From: Hyperoplus lanceolatus
Taxonomy: Eukaryota; Chordata; Actinopteri; Uranoscopiformes; Ammodytidae
DNA: 64,000 bases
Assembly: GCA_026929865.2 (NCBI GenBank)
Contig: CM049411.1
Location: forward strand, 2,502,501-2,566,500
Reading direction: 5' to 3'
In this document: positions 22,807 to 35,409 of the stretch, in pieces
Layout: each line of letters opens with the position of its first letter
Position numbering within the stretch: position 1 is the first letter of the stretch
Translations under genes and position numbers: made by a program
Notes under the pieces: model-generated
Database searches by the model: none
The model's input: only the letters and a program-made list of their open reading frames with translations
What the model was told of the DNA's origin: nothing

Positions 22807-23560
22807 GAGTTAATGACTTATTAATGACTAAATAATCATTCACTGTTCTGAGGAGAGAATTGCTGTTAACACCATTGTTTGAGATGTAAAGCAAAATGCT
22901 GATGTTTATAGAACTGACTCAATGTCAGATTCCTATGACACTGTAACACCTGTTGGACATGTTAACTCTCTTCTATGGCAGAATATTCAATAAAGTTGAG
23001 TGACCTGAGTTTAAGTGTGTTGTGTGTGTCTGTAGATTCAAACATTTAACCAAAGGTTATAAGACATTAATTAATGACATGTCAGTATCTCTAAATGCAA
23101 AAATTACTTAAATGATATAACTTAAATCCTTAGAAGACATTATGTAGCTTTCCTTCATTACAATAGCAAATCATGCAGAGAAAAAGCTGTATTTGTAAAA
23201 CTGCCTCATGGATTTTAAGAATACTCAATTGTCTACCTGTTGTATGTAAGAGGCAGAAATGTCATTTACTTTGGCTAACATGTGCAAAACCCCACATATA
23301 AACACATTTATGTAGAAACACAATATAATAATTGTACTGCCTAGTTTAACGGCCTTGGAGTGCCTTGATTTTGACACAAACCATGATTCAGTGTTAACAT
23401 TAAGTATACACCCAGTTATGGCTCTAAAGACTTTGTTTAGAGTGCATTTTACTGACCTCACATTTCCTTATCGTTTGGAGCAGGAATAATCTTTGTTTTG
23501 CTGTTTTGTTAATTACATTTTTGACTTTGGTGAATTTTCAAGAAAAAAAAAATGCAAAAA
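22807..23560 (+). other. Resumed 3' flank of SNTX fragment 2 with poly(A) signal
   Basis: Continues the shared flank after the transposon and matches 40818-41560. It contains ATTCAATAAAGTTGAGTGAC with AATAAA at 22989-22994, the same position relative to the block as at 40994-40999. Confidence 0.6.
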
Positions 23561-23915
23561 ATAAAATCATCAATTTTATTTATTTTTATTTTATCATTAA
23601 ACTTCCTGCTCATAAAAACCCTTACATATATTAAGTTCACTCTTGAACAATATACTTATGTATTCTTTATTTTCACTTGTTGTATTCCATCACCTTTAAG
23701 TCTTTCTTATCACAAACTCTGCCTCTAGCTGGCTTCTAAGAAGAATCTGGTCCCCCCACAACTTTCTCAGCTATAAATAAAACCTATATTTACATTTAAA
23801 CTACAGTATCTTGTGGAAATACAATTTGAATTTTCAATGCACTGATGATCCACTAGAGAGCAGTGAAGATTGTTCTTTCAAGGAGTAAACTTTTTCTCCA
23901 GGGTGTAAATGGAAG

Positions 23916-26336
23916 CAGGGCCGACGGACTGCGGGGAAAGTGCGACAGTCGTCGGGGGGCCCAAGGCAAGGGGGGCTCATCAACAAAAAAATAATGTTTT
24001 TTTTTTGTTTTGTTTTTTTAACAAGCTAAATGTGGGGCCCCGATCTTCGAAGGCCCTGAACAATGCCATTCCAAAAAAAGAAATAATTGACGGGCTCATG
24101 ATAGGCCCCTGACCCTTGCAAGGAGATCAGGGGCCTGCGCATGACTAAGGCATGTGTGCGGGAGAGTAAGCAGGAGCAAGCCGACATTGAATTGAACTGG
24201 TGGCAGAACTAAACGTAGCAATGTTTCTATGGGGATATTTAGCTGTACAGAAATAAGTGCTGGCAAAGCTAGAACAGTTTAAGACTCCACATCACTGTGG
24301 CAACACAACTTATCTATCAGCTCAGACAGCACAGAGAAAAGTCTGATGAATGCATGAGAGTGAGGGCCATGCACAACTGTAAGGTCAGTGTCTGTTGTAT
24401 TTCTGAATTCAAATAAACAGTTGTTTATGTACAGTATCTCACAAAAGTGAGTACACCCCTAACATTTCTTCAAATATTTCATTATATCTTTCCATGCGAC
24501 AACACTGAATAAATGACACTTTGATACAATGTAAAGTAGTCAGTGTACAGCTTGTATAACAGTGTAAAGTTACTGTCCCCTCAAAATAACTCGACACACA
24601 GCCATTAATGTCTAAAGTGTTGGCAACAAAAGTGAGTACACCCCTAAGAAAAATTTTCCAAATTGGGCCCAAAGTGTCAATATTTTGTTTTGCCATCATT
24701 ATTTTCTATCACTGCCTTAACCCTCTTGGGCATGCAGTTCACTAGAGCTTCACAGGTTGCAACTGGAACCCTCTTCTACCCATTCATGACGACATCAAGG
24801 AGCTGGTGGATATTAGAGTCCTTGCGCTCCTCCATCTCCCGTTTGAGGATGCCCAAAAGATGCTCAATAGGGTTTAAGACTGGAGACATGCTTGGCCAGT
24901 CCATAACCTTTACCCTCAGCTTCTTTAGCAAGCCAGTGGTCATTCGGAGGTGTGTTTGGGGTCGTTATCATGTTGCAGTACTGCCCTGCGGCCCAGTTTA
25001 TGAAGGGAGGGGATCATGCTCTGCTTCAGTATGTCACAGTACATGTTAGAATTCAATGAACTGTAGATCCCCAGTGCTGGCAGCACTCATGCAGCCCCAG
25101 ACCATGACACTCCAACCACCATGCTTGACTCTAGGCAAGACACACTTGTCTTTGTACTCCTCACCTGGTTGCCGCTCCACACTCTTAACACCATCTGAAC
25201 CAAATAAATGTATTTTGGTCTCATCAGACCACAGGACATGGTTGCAGTAATCCATGTCCGTAGTCTGTTTGTCTTCAGCAAACTTTTTGTGGGGTTTCTT
25301 GTGCATCATCTTTAGAATAGGCTTCCTTCTGGGATGACAGCCATGCAGACCAGTATGATGCAGAGTGCGGCGTATGGTCTGAGCACTGACAGGTTGACCC
25401 CCCACCCCTTCAAGCCCTTCAGCAATGCTGGCAGCACTCATACGTCTATTTTCCAAAGCCAACCTCTGTGTACGACGCTGACCATGTGCACTCAACCTTC
25501 GTAAACTGGGCCGCAGGGTGGTATTGCAACATGATAACGACCCCAAACACACCTCCAAGACGACCAGTGGCTTGCTAAAAAGCTGAGGGTAAAGGTTATG
25601 GCCTGGCCAAGCATGTCTCCAGACCTAAACCCTATTGAGCATCTTTGGGGCATCCTCAAACAGAAGTTGGAGGAGCGCAAGGTCTTTAATACCCACCAGC
25701 TCTGTGATGCTGTCATAAATGGGTGGAAGAGGGTTCCAGTTGCAACCTGTGAAGCTCTAGTGAACTACATGCCCAAGAGGGTTAAGGCAGTGATAGAAAA
25801 TAATGGTGGCCACACAAAATATTTACACTTTGGGCCCGATTTGTACATTTTTTCTAAGGGGTGTACTCACTTTTGTTGCCAGCAGTTTAGACATTAATGG
25901 CTGTGTGTCGAGTTATTTTGAGGGGACAGTAAATTTACACTGTTATACAAGCTGTACACTGACTACTTTACATTGTATCAAAGTGTCATTTCTTCAATGT
26001 TGTCCCATGGAAAGATATAAAGAAAAATGTGAAGAAATGTGAGGGGTGTACTCACTTTTGTGAGATACTGTATATAGTGCGCATTGGCATCTTTGAGCAA
26101 AATACCCCCAAAATTTTTGCCGCGGCGCACACCACCTGTTACCCTGGCCAGTGACCACCTTGACTAAGACATATTCTGGGGGGAACACTGGTGAAAACAA
26201 TGATTTGGTCATTCATCAAATGAATATATTGTGTAGTTATCTGGCTCAGAGAGCCATGTGTATTGTAAGGCCACCTTTCAAGGGAGCCCATCAGGACTTT
26301 TTGTATAGGGGCCCAGAATTTGGTGCTACGCCCCTG
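23916..26336. mobile_element. hAT-type non-autonomous element, copy B, with nested Tc1 element
   Basis: The ends match copy A (CAGGGCCGACGGACTG at left, TTTGGTGCTACGCCCCTG at right). An exact 8-bp duplication AATGGAAG flanks it (23908-23915 and 26337-26344). A 1639-bp Tc1-like element sits inside at 24432-26070. The remaining host element is about 780 bp and has no transposase frame. Confidence 0.87.
24432..26070. mobile_element. Fold-back Tc1-like transposon, copy 2
   Basis: It has the same 1.64-kb architecture as copy 1 but in the opposite orientation: two inverted arms of about 550 bp, each with the transposase C-terminal half and outer terminus, around a central segment with the WSDETKIHLFG motif (minus strand, about 25516-25046). 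TA flanks are at 24430-24431 and 26071-26072. The plus-strand arm at about 25530-25830 reads SPDLNPIEHLWGILKQKLEE without a break. The N-terminal DNA-binding part is absent. Confidence 0.88.
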
Positions 26337-26344
26337 AATGGAAG

Positions 26345-26770
26345 CCAGTACAGAGCAGGCCCCCTGCTCCAGTTTAGTCTAACACTTGAAGGGACAGTTT
26401 GTTTTGCTTGTGGCCGGTAATTGTATTGTCTAGTAGTTTAAAGGCCCTGCAGTTTTGTGAGGTCATTTTCTGACCTCAAATGTCCTTAGTGTACGGAGAA
26501 GGAAGATTCTTTGTTGTGCTGTTTTGAATATGAATTCCTCATGGTTAGTGAAGGTAAAGGATAAAGTCAGGTTCACTATTATCTTTCGTGCACATTGGAT
26601 TTTCAAAAAGTGTATTGTATGAGGAAAGAGAAAATCTATGTTGGCATTTGCCCAGATGTCTATGTGGCCACCATTGGATTACATCTGGGAATTAACTAAA
26701 TGGCCACCTTAAAACATACATTTTGTAATATCTCCGCTTCTAAATCAGATGGAACATACATTTCAACAGA
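26345..26770. other. SNTX-flank-like and unclassified sequence
   Basis: Contains a block around 26440-26570 that resembles the far 3' flank of the SNTX copies (ATTCCTCATGGTTAGTGAAG is also at about 41560). No gene seen. Confidence 0.45.
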
Positions 26771-27090
26771 ATATCCTTGTTTGGACATGGACTCTCTGGT
26801 TTAGCTTCTTCAGAGCTCCAAGTGTTGGAGGGAGCTTATCATTTCCTGCCCTATGTTTGCAGAAGCAATCGCATTGCAGCTGAAGAAAGGGATGCTGTCA
26901 ACACTCGCTTCCTTTGTACGTCCATGTCACTCACCCATGGGTATCTACATGAAAACAGTATCCCAACTGCAATGTCATTTCTTCTGTAAACAAAGGGCAG
27001 GAAGTGATAAGCTCCCACCAACACTCTGGAGCTATGAAGCAGCAAACCTTGAGAGTCCATGTCCAAACAAGGATATGGGCACAGCTTGAT
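26771..27090. repeat. Inverted-repeat coding relic
   Basis: About 95-bp arms (26771-26865 and 26981-27077) are imperfect reverse complements. The plus-strand right half encodes KQRAGSDKLPPTLWS, which recurs at about 28380-28425. The sequence looks like a rearranged piece of a mobile-element gene. Confidence 0.5.
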
Positions 27091-28040
27091 CCCCTGCAAA
27101 TGGTTTCTTTAAACACTCAGACCCTGTTTCCACCTGAGATTACGATCTGGTTTGAGTGATCCGAACACAAGTGGACAGTCCGTGTGTTCACTGTTCACAC
27201 CTGGCAGTACACATATGCATCTTCTCTCCACTTGTGATCTGATTCCATTACCCGCTCTGTATGTAAATCAACACGTACATCATTTCCGTTTGCAATAGTG
27301 TTTACAGTGCTGTACAGTGCGACAGTTATAATCACATTTGCTATTAAAATGTGTTACAGGCGGAGATACATACAAAGCTACTCGCACTTCTGCCACGGGT
27401 TGACAAGATACTGTCTCATTTAGACACAGAGGAGCGATGCACAACACTGCTTGGAGGGCTTTACATTCGCCAAATGCAGGTAAATGTAGTCTTGGCGCCT
27501 AAACGATTACCCCACTTTGGCTGGTGAAAAATGTGTGCTCGCCGGGCGGCTATTCTAACGTCTGGCTCTGATGAACTCTTGTCACCACCACCGGCACACG
27601 GCTTTCTAAATTAACACAGTTAAGCTAGTACTTGTGCAAATAGAACTTTTCTTGTGCACCTTCACATTAAAAGCCAGTTACTAGTCAAACGCGAGTTGAC
27701 AGAGACATTGAGGAAGAGAACAAAAAGAATAAAAAGAATAAAGAGATTAAAAAGACGGCATCACGTAAAAGCAAGTATATAAAAATGTGTTTTAAGAAGT
27801 GATTTAAAAGAGGTTACATTCCTGTGTTGTCTGCCCCAGTGAATGCATGGAGGACTGGAAAGCCTTTGCTCTTTCTTTACCTATAGCTCACCACTGTGGT
27901 TCAATCTGCACATCACCAGGGGCCATATAAATGTATGTGTTGTTCAGAAAGGTCAAAGTCTGCTGTGACTAGCACTAGAATGTCTGTATATGGCGAGAAG
28001 GACACCAAGTATGCCTCTCTCATGCCTAAACAAAGGCTGA
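27091..28040. other. No cellular gene recognised
   Basis: Includes a region (about 27110-27260) with ATCTGGTTTGAGTGATCCGA and later TTGTGATCTGATTCC, which may be ends of a DNA transposon of unknown type. The rest is unassigned. Confidence 0.35.
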
Positions 28041-28049
28041 TCTGATTGT

Positions 28050-28510
28050 CTATCTAGCTGACAAATATTGTACGAGTACAACAGGGGATTTGCCAAGCAT
28101 GTCTTCTTCTGGCCATAGTAGGAGCAACAAAAACTTGCTCTTTGAAGACAATAACCATGAAGAGGCAGACACACTGCTAATCGACCATGCTGTGCTGGCA
28201 TCACAGCTCAACCCACGTGATGCACAGTTGGTCTTATCAATGCTCTTCAGATGCTTTTGGATGAAGCCGAAATGACAATGCTGTCAACACTTGCTTCCTT
28301 TGTACGTCCATCTTACTCACCCATGGGTATCTACATGAAAACAGCATCCCAACTGCAATGTCATTTCTTCTGCAAACAAAGGGCAGGAAGTGATAAGCTG
28401 CCACCAACACTCTGGAGCTCTGATGCAGCAAACCTTGAGATTCCATGTCCAAACAAGGATATGGGCACAGGCAAATACAATGGTGCTTAAACCAACGACC
28501 AGCAAGCCAA
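28050..28510 (+). pseudogene. Decayed mobile-element-like gene fragment
   Basis: The plus strand at 28090-28240 encodes NNHEEADTLLIDHAVLASQ, a motif resembling the HEEADT region of a family of uncharacterised, repeated animal proteins (from memory). About 130 bases further on, another frame carries DKLPPTLWS. The frames shift and stop between these motifs. Probable dead transposon coding; function unknown. Confidence 0.4.
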
Positions 28511-29270
28511 GCCCCAAAGGCCATCTCTGAGATAGTCCAATACAAGTGTTAAAGGTGGATGACGAATAGACAATGAATGGACGAACCCCTCAATACAAAG
28601 AAAACAAGACTAACTCTGGTCGTGGTGGATAAGGTGGATTATGTATTTGAGTGGGATATAAAACATGTACTTAATATTGTACAATGGTATAGCTGTTATA
28701 GTTGTAACTACCACCACTGGATTACCTGACCCTGAAGATGTAGGTTTAGTAGTTAAACTTAAAGGAATACTTCACCCATACGGAACAGGCGTTCTATCTC
28801 TAAAAGAGTTTGGTAGTGTGAGGCTGGATGCTGTGGAACTGTTAGCATGAGGGGAGGAGAGGGAAAGAAAGGTGAGGCAAATTTAATAAAAAAAACACCT
28901 TTTGGCTCCAACTTGTCTTGTTGACAATCTTGGCCTTGACTTTGGTTTTGATCCTGGGAACACTGATGAACTGAGCGGTGTATCAAATGTATTTGGGTCT
29001 GGAATCCTCCAGAAATGCTGAAAGCGTGGCCTCACATTTGGTTTTCATCGTGGGAACACTGCACCTCCGCTGGCACTCCTCCAATGCCTATTCTATCTTT
29101 ATATCTGGTTTCCCACAAAAGCTTGACAGCAACTTGTATTGAGGTTTTGCAATAATGATTCATTGTTGAGATGAATTATACATTTAATTGCAGATTGCAA
29201 GTTCCTGCATTGATATCTCTGTCATACCTGGAGCATGGGAGTTAACCAGCGGGAGAGCAGTTATCTGAAA
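28511..29270. other. Upstream region of SNTX pseudogene 3
   Basis: No gene recognised. The last part approaches the promoter of the pseudogene copy. Confidence 0.4.
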
Positions 29271-29273
29271 GAA

Positions 29274-29378
29274 TATAAATAATCTGACAGAATTGCAGAG
29301 TATCAGACTTACTGCTCCGGTTGGAAGTCAAGACACCTCTGAATCAAGCTGACCAGCTGATCTACACAACTTCACCAG
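29274..29378 (+). promoter_or_regulatory. TATA box and noncoding first exon of SNTX pseudogene 3
   Basis: TATAAATA at 29274-29281 lies about 100 bp before a donor (CACCAG/GTGAGG; exon end 29378). The segment GACTTACTGCTCCGGTTGGA and following bases are nearly identical to 50456-50526 upstream of intact gene 4. The transcription start is inferred about 30 bp after the TATA box, not observed. Confidence 0.75.
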
Positions 29379-29974
29379 GTGAGGAAACACTTGGATGGAC
29401 AGAGACGGGGTGAAACTGTAACAGAATTATCGAAAGACTTTAACTGAACCCTAGTCTGCATTCAACTTTTACTATCAGATTAGTATCTACAGTTTTTCTT
29501 TCATCTCTGTTGTCTAGTAATTTTTTGTGTGTGAAAAGAGAGTTGACTTACAGTGTCATACTCTCAATTTAAGTAAGAACTGAAGACGGTGTAGTCACTT
29601 TGTTTTACATTTATCAACAGGTTCGAAAAATGGACTCGAGTAACATGAAGATTGCTGCCCTGGGTTGACCATTCACCCTGGGAATGCTCTATGATGCTCG
29701 GAGAGATGCACTGATCCCAGGTAAGTATTTACTTTGACTAAATACGACTAAATTATTTCTAAATCTGTCTGCCTGTCACAGCTCTGCTTACAGGAACTCT
29801 GAAGACATTTCATAAAGCAGTAACACTATTTTAACTGCAATGTAGTTGTGGTCGTTTCTCAGTAAAACAGTTTAGGTATGCATGATATATTGAGCCAATA
29901 TACAGTATTATCCTGTGATAGAAGAGACGATTTAGTTGTGTTGACTTTGACTACATTCTTCTTTAAAAATGTTG

Positions 29975-30283
29975 GTAACACTTTACAATAAGGGTACATT
30001 AACAAACTGTTAGTTAATGCTATAAATGGTTAGTTAATGTGTAGATAATGCCTGTTAAGCATCAAGTAAGTGTTAATGCTTATTTAACCGATGCTTAGTT
30101 AAGCATAAAATAAGCATAACAGTTAGTTAATGCTTAGTTTATAGTCATTAAGCATTTGCTAAGCATTTATTAACAGTTAGGTAATGCTTAGTAAATGCTC
30201 ATGAAGCCTAATTAATTAATTAGGCATTAACAAACAGTTAATTAATATACCCTTATTGTGAAGTCAAGTGCTACCGAAACATT
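29975..30283. mobile_element. MITE with CACTTTACAATAAGGGTACA ends
   Basis: The left end reads AACACTTTACAATAAGGGTA and the right end has ATATACCCTTATTGTGAAGT, its imperfect reverse complement. The interior is built of repeats of the GTTAGTTAATGCTTAG kind. No coding. A related element is at about 51300-51545. Confidence 0.6.
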
Positions 30284-30762
30284 TTGGTGAACAGATTTAA
30301 CAGCCAGAGACTGTGCATCCTTAGCCATTTTACGGACATTTGGGTTTTTCATTTTACAACTGTTGAGGCTGTGTTCATGCAAATGGCTTCATAGTTGGTC
30401 AAGGCGAATGATTTCTGACTTTTTTTTTCTGAATGTTAACTTCAGTTCATATATTAACCCTATAATGCACAATGTTATCGTCCACCCACCTTAACAGCCT
30501 CCTAAGGCCATTTTAGGGCTCATTGACTTCCATTCAAACCGCAGTGTTTTACCCTGCTGCCAACAGATGAAAGAAACCAATTATCTTTTTATTCTTTTGT
30601 TTCCTTGCACTTATGTCTTGAATTTTTGATTGTTTTGTGTTTTTTATTAATTGCAACGATCGATTGTCTTACATGCCATTGGTTTCAGTTACAGGTTGAG
30701 ATTTAATATTGCACTCCCCTGCTACTTAGGCCACTGCAGGCCCCATCTGATTACAAAATTAG

Positions 30763-31627
30763 GTAACACTTTATAATAACTATCCGTTGTAACTCGTTAA
30801 TAGATCATTAGTAAACTCTTGATTAACCCTTTAGGCGCCAAAGTCGCAAAATTGCGACAAGACGTTTTACTGAATCAAACAGCTGTTTTCTCTAAATAGA
30901 GTGTTATATTTTGTTCAAACTCCCCTCCACTAGTTGGCAGACATCCCATACCTAGACCTTAGCTCAGAAAAACGTCATCCTTCAATGCAAAATGTTCGAG
31001 CAAAATCCCATCCAAAAAACATAAAAAAAAATTTTTATTTATTTTTTGTCATATCCTCCTAGCGACTTTTTCTGGTGTTATTTGAGACTTTTGTGGTGTT
31101 TAGAGACTGACGGGAAAGCACGTATCACTCTGTTTACTCTGCTGTTTCTGTGCTCAACGAGCAGCGGGTGCTCACGGAGCCCCGTCCAAAAGCACTCGCG
31201 GGCGGTCAGTCTCACAGAAGCTCAGCACAGCGGTCCCAGCCTGCAGCCAGCTGAGAGAACACACACACCCGCTCCTCCTAGCGACCCTTTCTGGTGTTAT
31301 TGGAGACTTTTGTGGTGTTTGGAGACTCTGATGTGAAAGCACGTATCACTCTGCTTTTGCTGTGCTCAACGAGCAGCTCCCGGAGCCCCGGAGCCCCGGA
31401 GCCCCTGAGCCCCGCGCAGCAGTCAGGGCAGAGCGGGTGTGTTTCTCCTCTCTGCTCCGCTGACACCTCCGCGTCCAGGCTGCAAATGAATCGCGCATGC
31501 GTTGCCATTCCTGCCCAGCCTGTGTGCTGTGCCATGCAATGAGAGGTTCCACACTGTGACAAGCTATAAACAGTGTCATCTGGATAGATAGGCACAGATT
31601 AGGCCTCTGCAGCAAAAAGACGCCTAC

Positions 31628-31695
<68 letters not shown>

Positions 31696-32590
31696 TATAA
31701 TGATATAATGATAATTACAATAATGAGTAATAATAATAATAATAATAATAATGGAGAATAGAAGAAGAAAAGCACTGTAAAAGTTGTGGTGTGTAAAAAA
31801 AAAAAAAAAAAAACGCCTGCTGTTTACATGCGTTTTGTGTTTTAGTTCTAGTTCTAGTTTACAAATGTTGGCTTACAACAAAGTGGGCATCATTACAAAT
31901 GGATGGAGGGGTGAATCTGATGAAATAAGTTCAACTCTCTTTCAAAATATCAGGTATTTCATGGAAATTACATAATCCAATATGGCCGCCGCCATATGAC
32001 GTCATAATATGCAAATTACATGAAAAAATGTATTCCCTAGATAAACTTCAGGACATTCTCAATATTTGTCTCATTAACTTTTTGTCTCTATCTCAAACCA
32101 CTTTCAATCCAGAGCCTTCTGAAATTTAGGTGTCAAAATAAAGTATTTTTCAAAATTAAACCCGGCGCCTAAAGGGTTAATGATTATTAATGATTTGTTA
32201 AGTGTTTGTTAGCAGTTTGTTAAGGATTTATAACAATGGTAGATAGTTAATAGCTTAATAATTGAATCAGTTCATCTGGGACGAGGCTGAAATAGGCTAT
32301 AGACTATACACAGTGCATGGGCAACTGAGGGCAGCCCCATTTTCAAATATTTTTAAATAAACTCAATACACACTGTGCATGCCATGGACTTGAACGTGAC
32401 GTGATCAGTTAATCTCGGATTACCTCCCAGATGAACTGATTCAATTATTAAGCTATTAACTATCTACCATTGTTATAAATCCTTAACAAACTGCTAACAA
32501 ACACTTAACAAATCATTAATAATCATTAATTAAGAGTTTATTAATGATCTATTAACGAGTTACAACGGATAGTTATTATAAAGTGTTACA
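30763..32590. mobile_element. Fold-back MITE with GTAACACTTTATAATAAC ends
   Basis: The left terminus GTAACACTTTATAATAACTA and the right terminus TAGTTATTATAAAGTGTTAC are reverse complements, with arms extending well inwards (30763-30822 plus about 32181-32290, against about 32440-32590). The left arm is split by a piggyBac-type insertion. The intact right arm acts as its own empty site. Confidence 0.75.
30827..32176. mobile_element. piggyBac-type element with CCCTTTAGGCGCC ends
   Basis: The termini CCCTTTAGGCGCC and GGCGCCTAAAGGG are perfect inverted repeats flanked by TTAA on both sides (30823-30826 and 32177-32180). The opposite arm of the host MITE reads across this point with a single TTAA. 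No transposase frame was found, so it is non-autonomous (1350 bp). A partial internal duplication of CTCCTAGCGACnnTTTCTGG-type sequence lies near 31055 and 31275; a (TTA)n array is at 31628-31692. Confidence 0.85.
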
Positions 32591-33593
32591 TTTATGTTAT
32601 TTGTATCAACATATCAATTCTCATTGTACGTAAAATGGCCTCTGGAGGTTATTAAGGAGTTTTTTTTAGGGATGCACCAATTTGTAAAATGTTTTCATAT
32701 TTAATCCGAAGTCTACAGGCACAAACGCAATTACATTGTCTTACTATACCCCCTCAATCCTTATACCTTTTTTAAATATGACCACAAGCAGTGATCACAA
32801 GAGTCGGTGGAGAGCACACCAGTGTAGCTGAGTGTTTTTTTACTGACAGGTTGAAATGATTGTGTGTGTTTTTCTATGTTTTTATATTTTATTTTTATTT
32901 TGTTATACTGTGAGACTGTAGAACTGTGAACCTAATTGCCCTTCTTGGGATTAATAGTTTTTTCTGATTCTGATTCCGGGTTCAAAGCTTTTATAGTTGT
33001 AATCCACAAAAAGCCTACTGTTTCATGGCAAAACGTGGACCTTGAAATGGGCACGTTGTTCAATTAATCTCAAAACCTTTGCAACATGGCATCTTGTAGG
33101 TCTTCAGGTTTTCCTAAAGTTGATCTTGTATAGAGCATAGCACCAAGAGACTTTATTGTATGACTGAGCTTGGTGGTGTGATAATAATAACTGCAACATT
33201 TCTCAAGGAATGAATATAAAAGCTGTTGAAGAAACTGATGGCAGAATAGAAGCGGAAAAATTACGGAGTCTTATTGATTATGGTTAGCTTTCTGTGACTA
33301 TATTATTTAACTTTCTCATCGGTTCACTGATGTTTTCCTTTCTCTATAGGTTCCAAATTGTGGGATGAAAAAGCTCTTGCAGAGAAGACAGTTAACATCC
33401 CTCAGCCCGGCAGTGCATTTGGCATTTCTGCATCTGACTACCTTGAATCCAAGTGTTCTCTGCTGGATGTTGGTCATTCTCTGAAGGCCAACTTCCTGAG
33501 TGACCTGGTTGAAGTTGGAGGATCTGCCAAGTATCTGAATGATAATAAGAGATTCAAGAATCATAGCAGGGTGACAGTCCAGTACCAAGCTAG

Positions 33594-34136
33594 TGTTAGG
33601 AAAAATAAACGCTAATTTGTATGATATTAGCCCCCCCCCCCATTAATATGCATTTACTCTTGTATAATCAATTTAAACAAGTTGTTTATTCTACACATTT
33701 GACTTTAGTAAATGTTCTCACTCAACATTTCTTGGTGCTTTGGAGACAGGAGGTAGAACAGCACTAAAGCTTGTTGTAAAACTTTATGATGTTTCCCCAT
33801 AATATAAGCCTAGAAGGATGTATCTGGTTAATAACAAAGATCTTCAAGGCTGGGAAGCTAACCCAGTTGTAAAGTTCAGCAGAGGATGGCCAAGATGTGG
33901 ACAAGAGGAGGACCCTGAAATCTGCATGACAACAACATTCGACCAATCAGTAGACATGTTAGACAATATAATACTCTGATGTAGAGAAGGACTTCTCTTC
34001 TTCCCGCTTTTCTGTCCTGTCAACATGCCTTGTCAATTTACTCAAATAAAATACTGAGGCCTAGATCCTGGATTTTTACACCTTTGTCCATAGTCATTTT
34101 TCCTTCATAAATAGGCATTTTTACACGCATCTGATA
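33594..34136 (+). repeat. 5' LTR
   Basis: 543 bp, starting TGTTAGGAAAAATAAACGC; a CTCAAATAAAATACTG stretch near its 3' part could supply a poly(A) signal. Confidence 0.88.
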
Positions 34137-35361
34137 AGTGGTGACCGCGACGTGATGCCTTGAAGAGGTTAGTTTTATTTATAACAAAACGACGAGGGCC
34201 TTTAGAAGGTCAGCAGCCTGTCTGGACTCCGAACTCGGTCACTCAATCTCCATGGAAAATCAAAGAGGTGAGCAGAAATGCCTGTTGTATAAAACCTAAG
34301 TTTCTGAAATTGGCTATTTCAAATTTTATTGAGTGGTTGTTTGTTCTGTTTTCAAGACCTCGAATTCTGTAGATTTTTGTTTATATTTTGTAAGTATAGA
34401 CTCTTTATTTTTGTCTGAGTGAATTGACAAGGCAACTAACTGACTAACTCTTTTCTCATACGGGGTGAGACCTTACATGTGGTAGCCTTATTTGTCAATG
34501 GAGAAGGGAGAGTCTGAAAGAGCGTGTTTTGCATGATGGGATTGGCTTTGTGTATTAAAAACCTAGTAAATTTGTTAATTTCTGTTCAAGTTGCACGTTA
34601 CGATGGTGGCACTGCACGTGACCGATGTGTTTAAAAAAGCAATTTTCTTGGGCACAAACGTTGGCAGAGTAGTTTTTATTTCGTTTTAGGGAACATTTTT
34701 AGTTGATGCGACCTCTGCATTGAGTATGACTTTCCGTATTTAAACGTGCTGTTATTTCAGTGATTTTACTTATGGAAACCATCTTACATACTCTTCTTTC
34801 TCTACGCCACATTTCACTAACTGTACGTCTCGATAACCACTAACTGTAGGCCTACGTCTCTATAACTGCATCGACGGACGCGTCGTAGTTATTTTTTGGG
34901 TATTTTTTAGAGTACCGCTGATATCCTGTGAAGAAATCATTTAAACTAATGTAAGCATGGATGAGTCTATGATACTCCTGTCTTGCTTTCTCCTTTCCCC
35001 AGAAGAATGTATTAGGGTCAAGCTCCACACATTTCATTTGGCCATGTTTTACATTGGCAGTGCAGAAACCTTTTGATATTATTTTTGCCTCATAGTCTAC
35101 AACTATGGATTTAGGATTTTAGAGGATCCTGACAGAAAGCAGCCCCTGTAATTAGAGGCTTGCAAAATTAAAAGAATGAGCGCTGCCAAACATTAAGTAG
35201 AGAAATGACCAAAGCTAACCTTGTAACAAAATTAAAAGAGGAGAGGTGATCCATTTGGCAGAAGAGTTCACCTTATTGTATTTGCTGCGGCAACAAGAAA
35301 CAAAAAATAAGAAAAAATAAGAAAAATGTAACCACCTTGAATAACAACTAACCACACACAA

Positions 35362-35409
<48 letters not shown>

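Larger units (their letters stand above)
29721..33349 (+). other. Intron 1 of SNTX pseudogene 3
   Basis: A 3.6-kb intron with GTAAGT donor and TCTCTATAG acceptor. It is mostly DNA-transposon sequence (see separate entries). The part at 32590-33349 has no recognised element. Confidence 0.7.
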
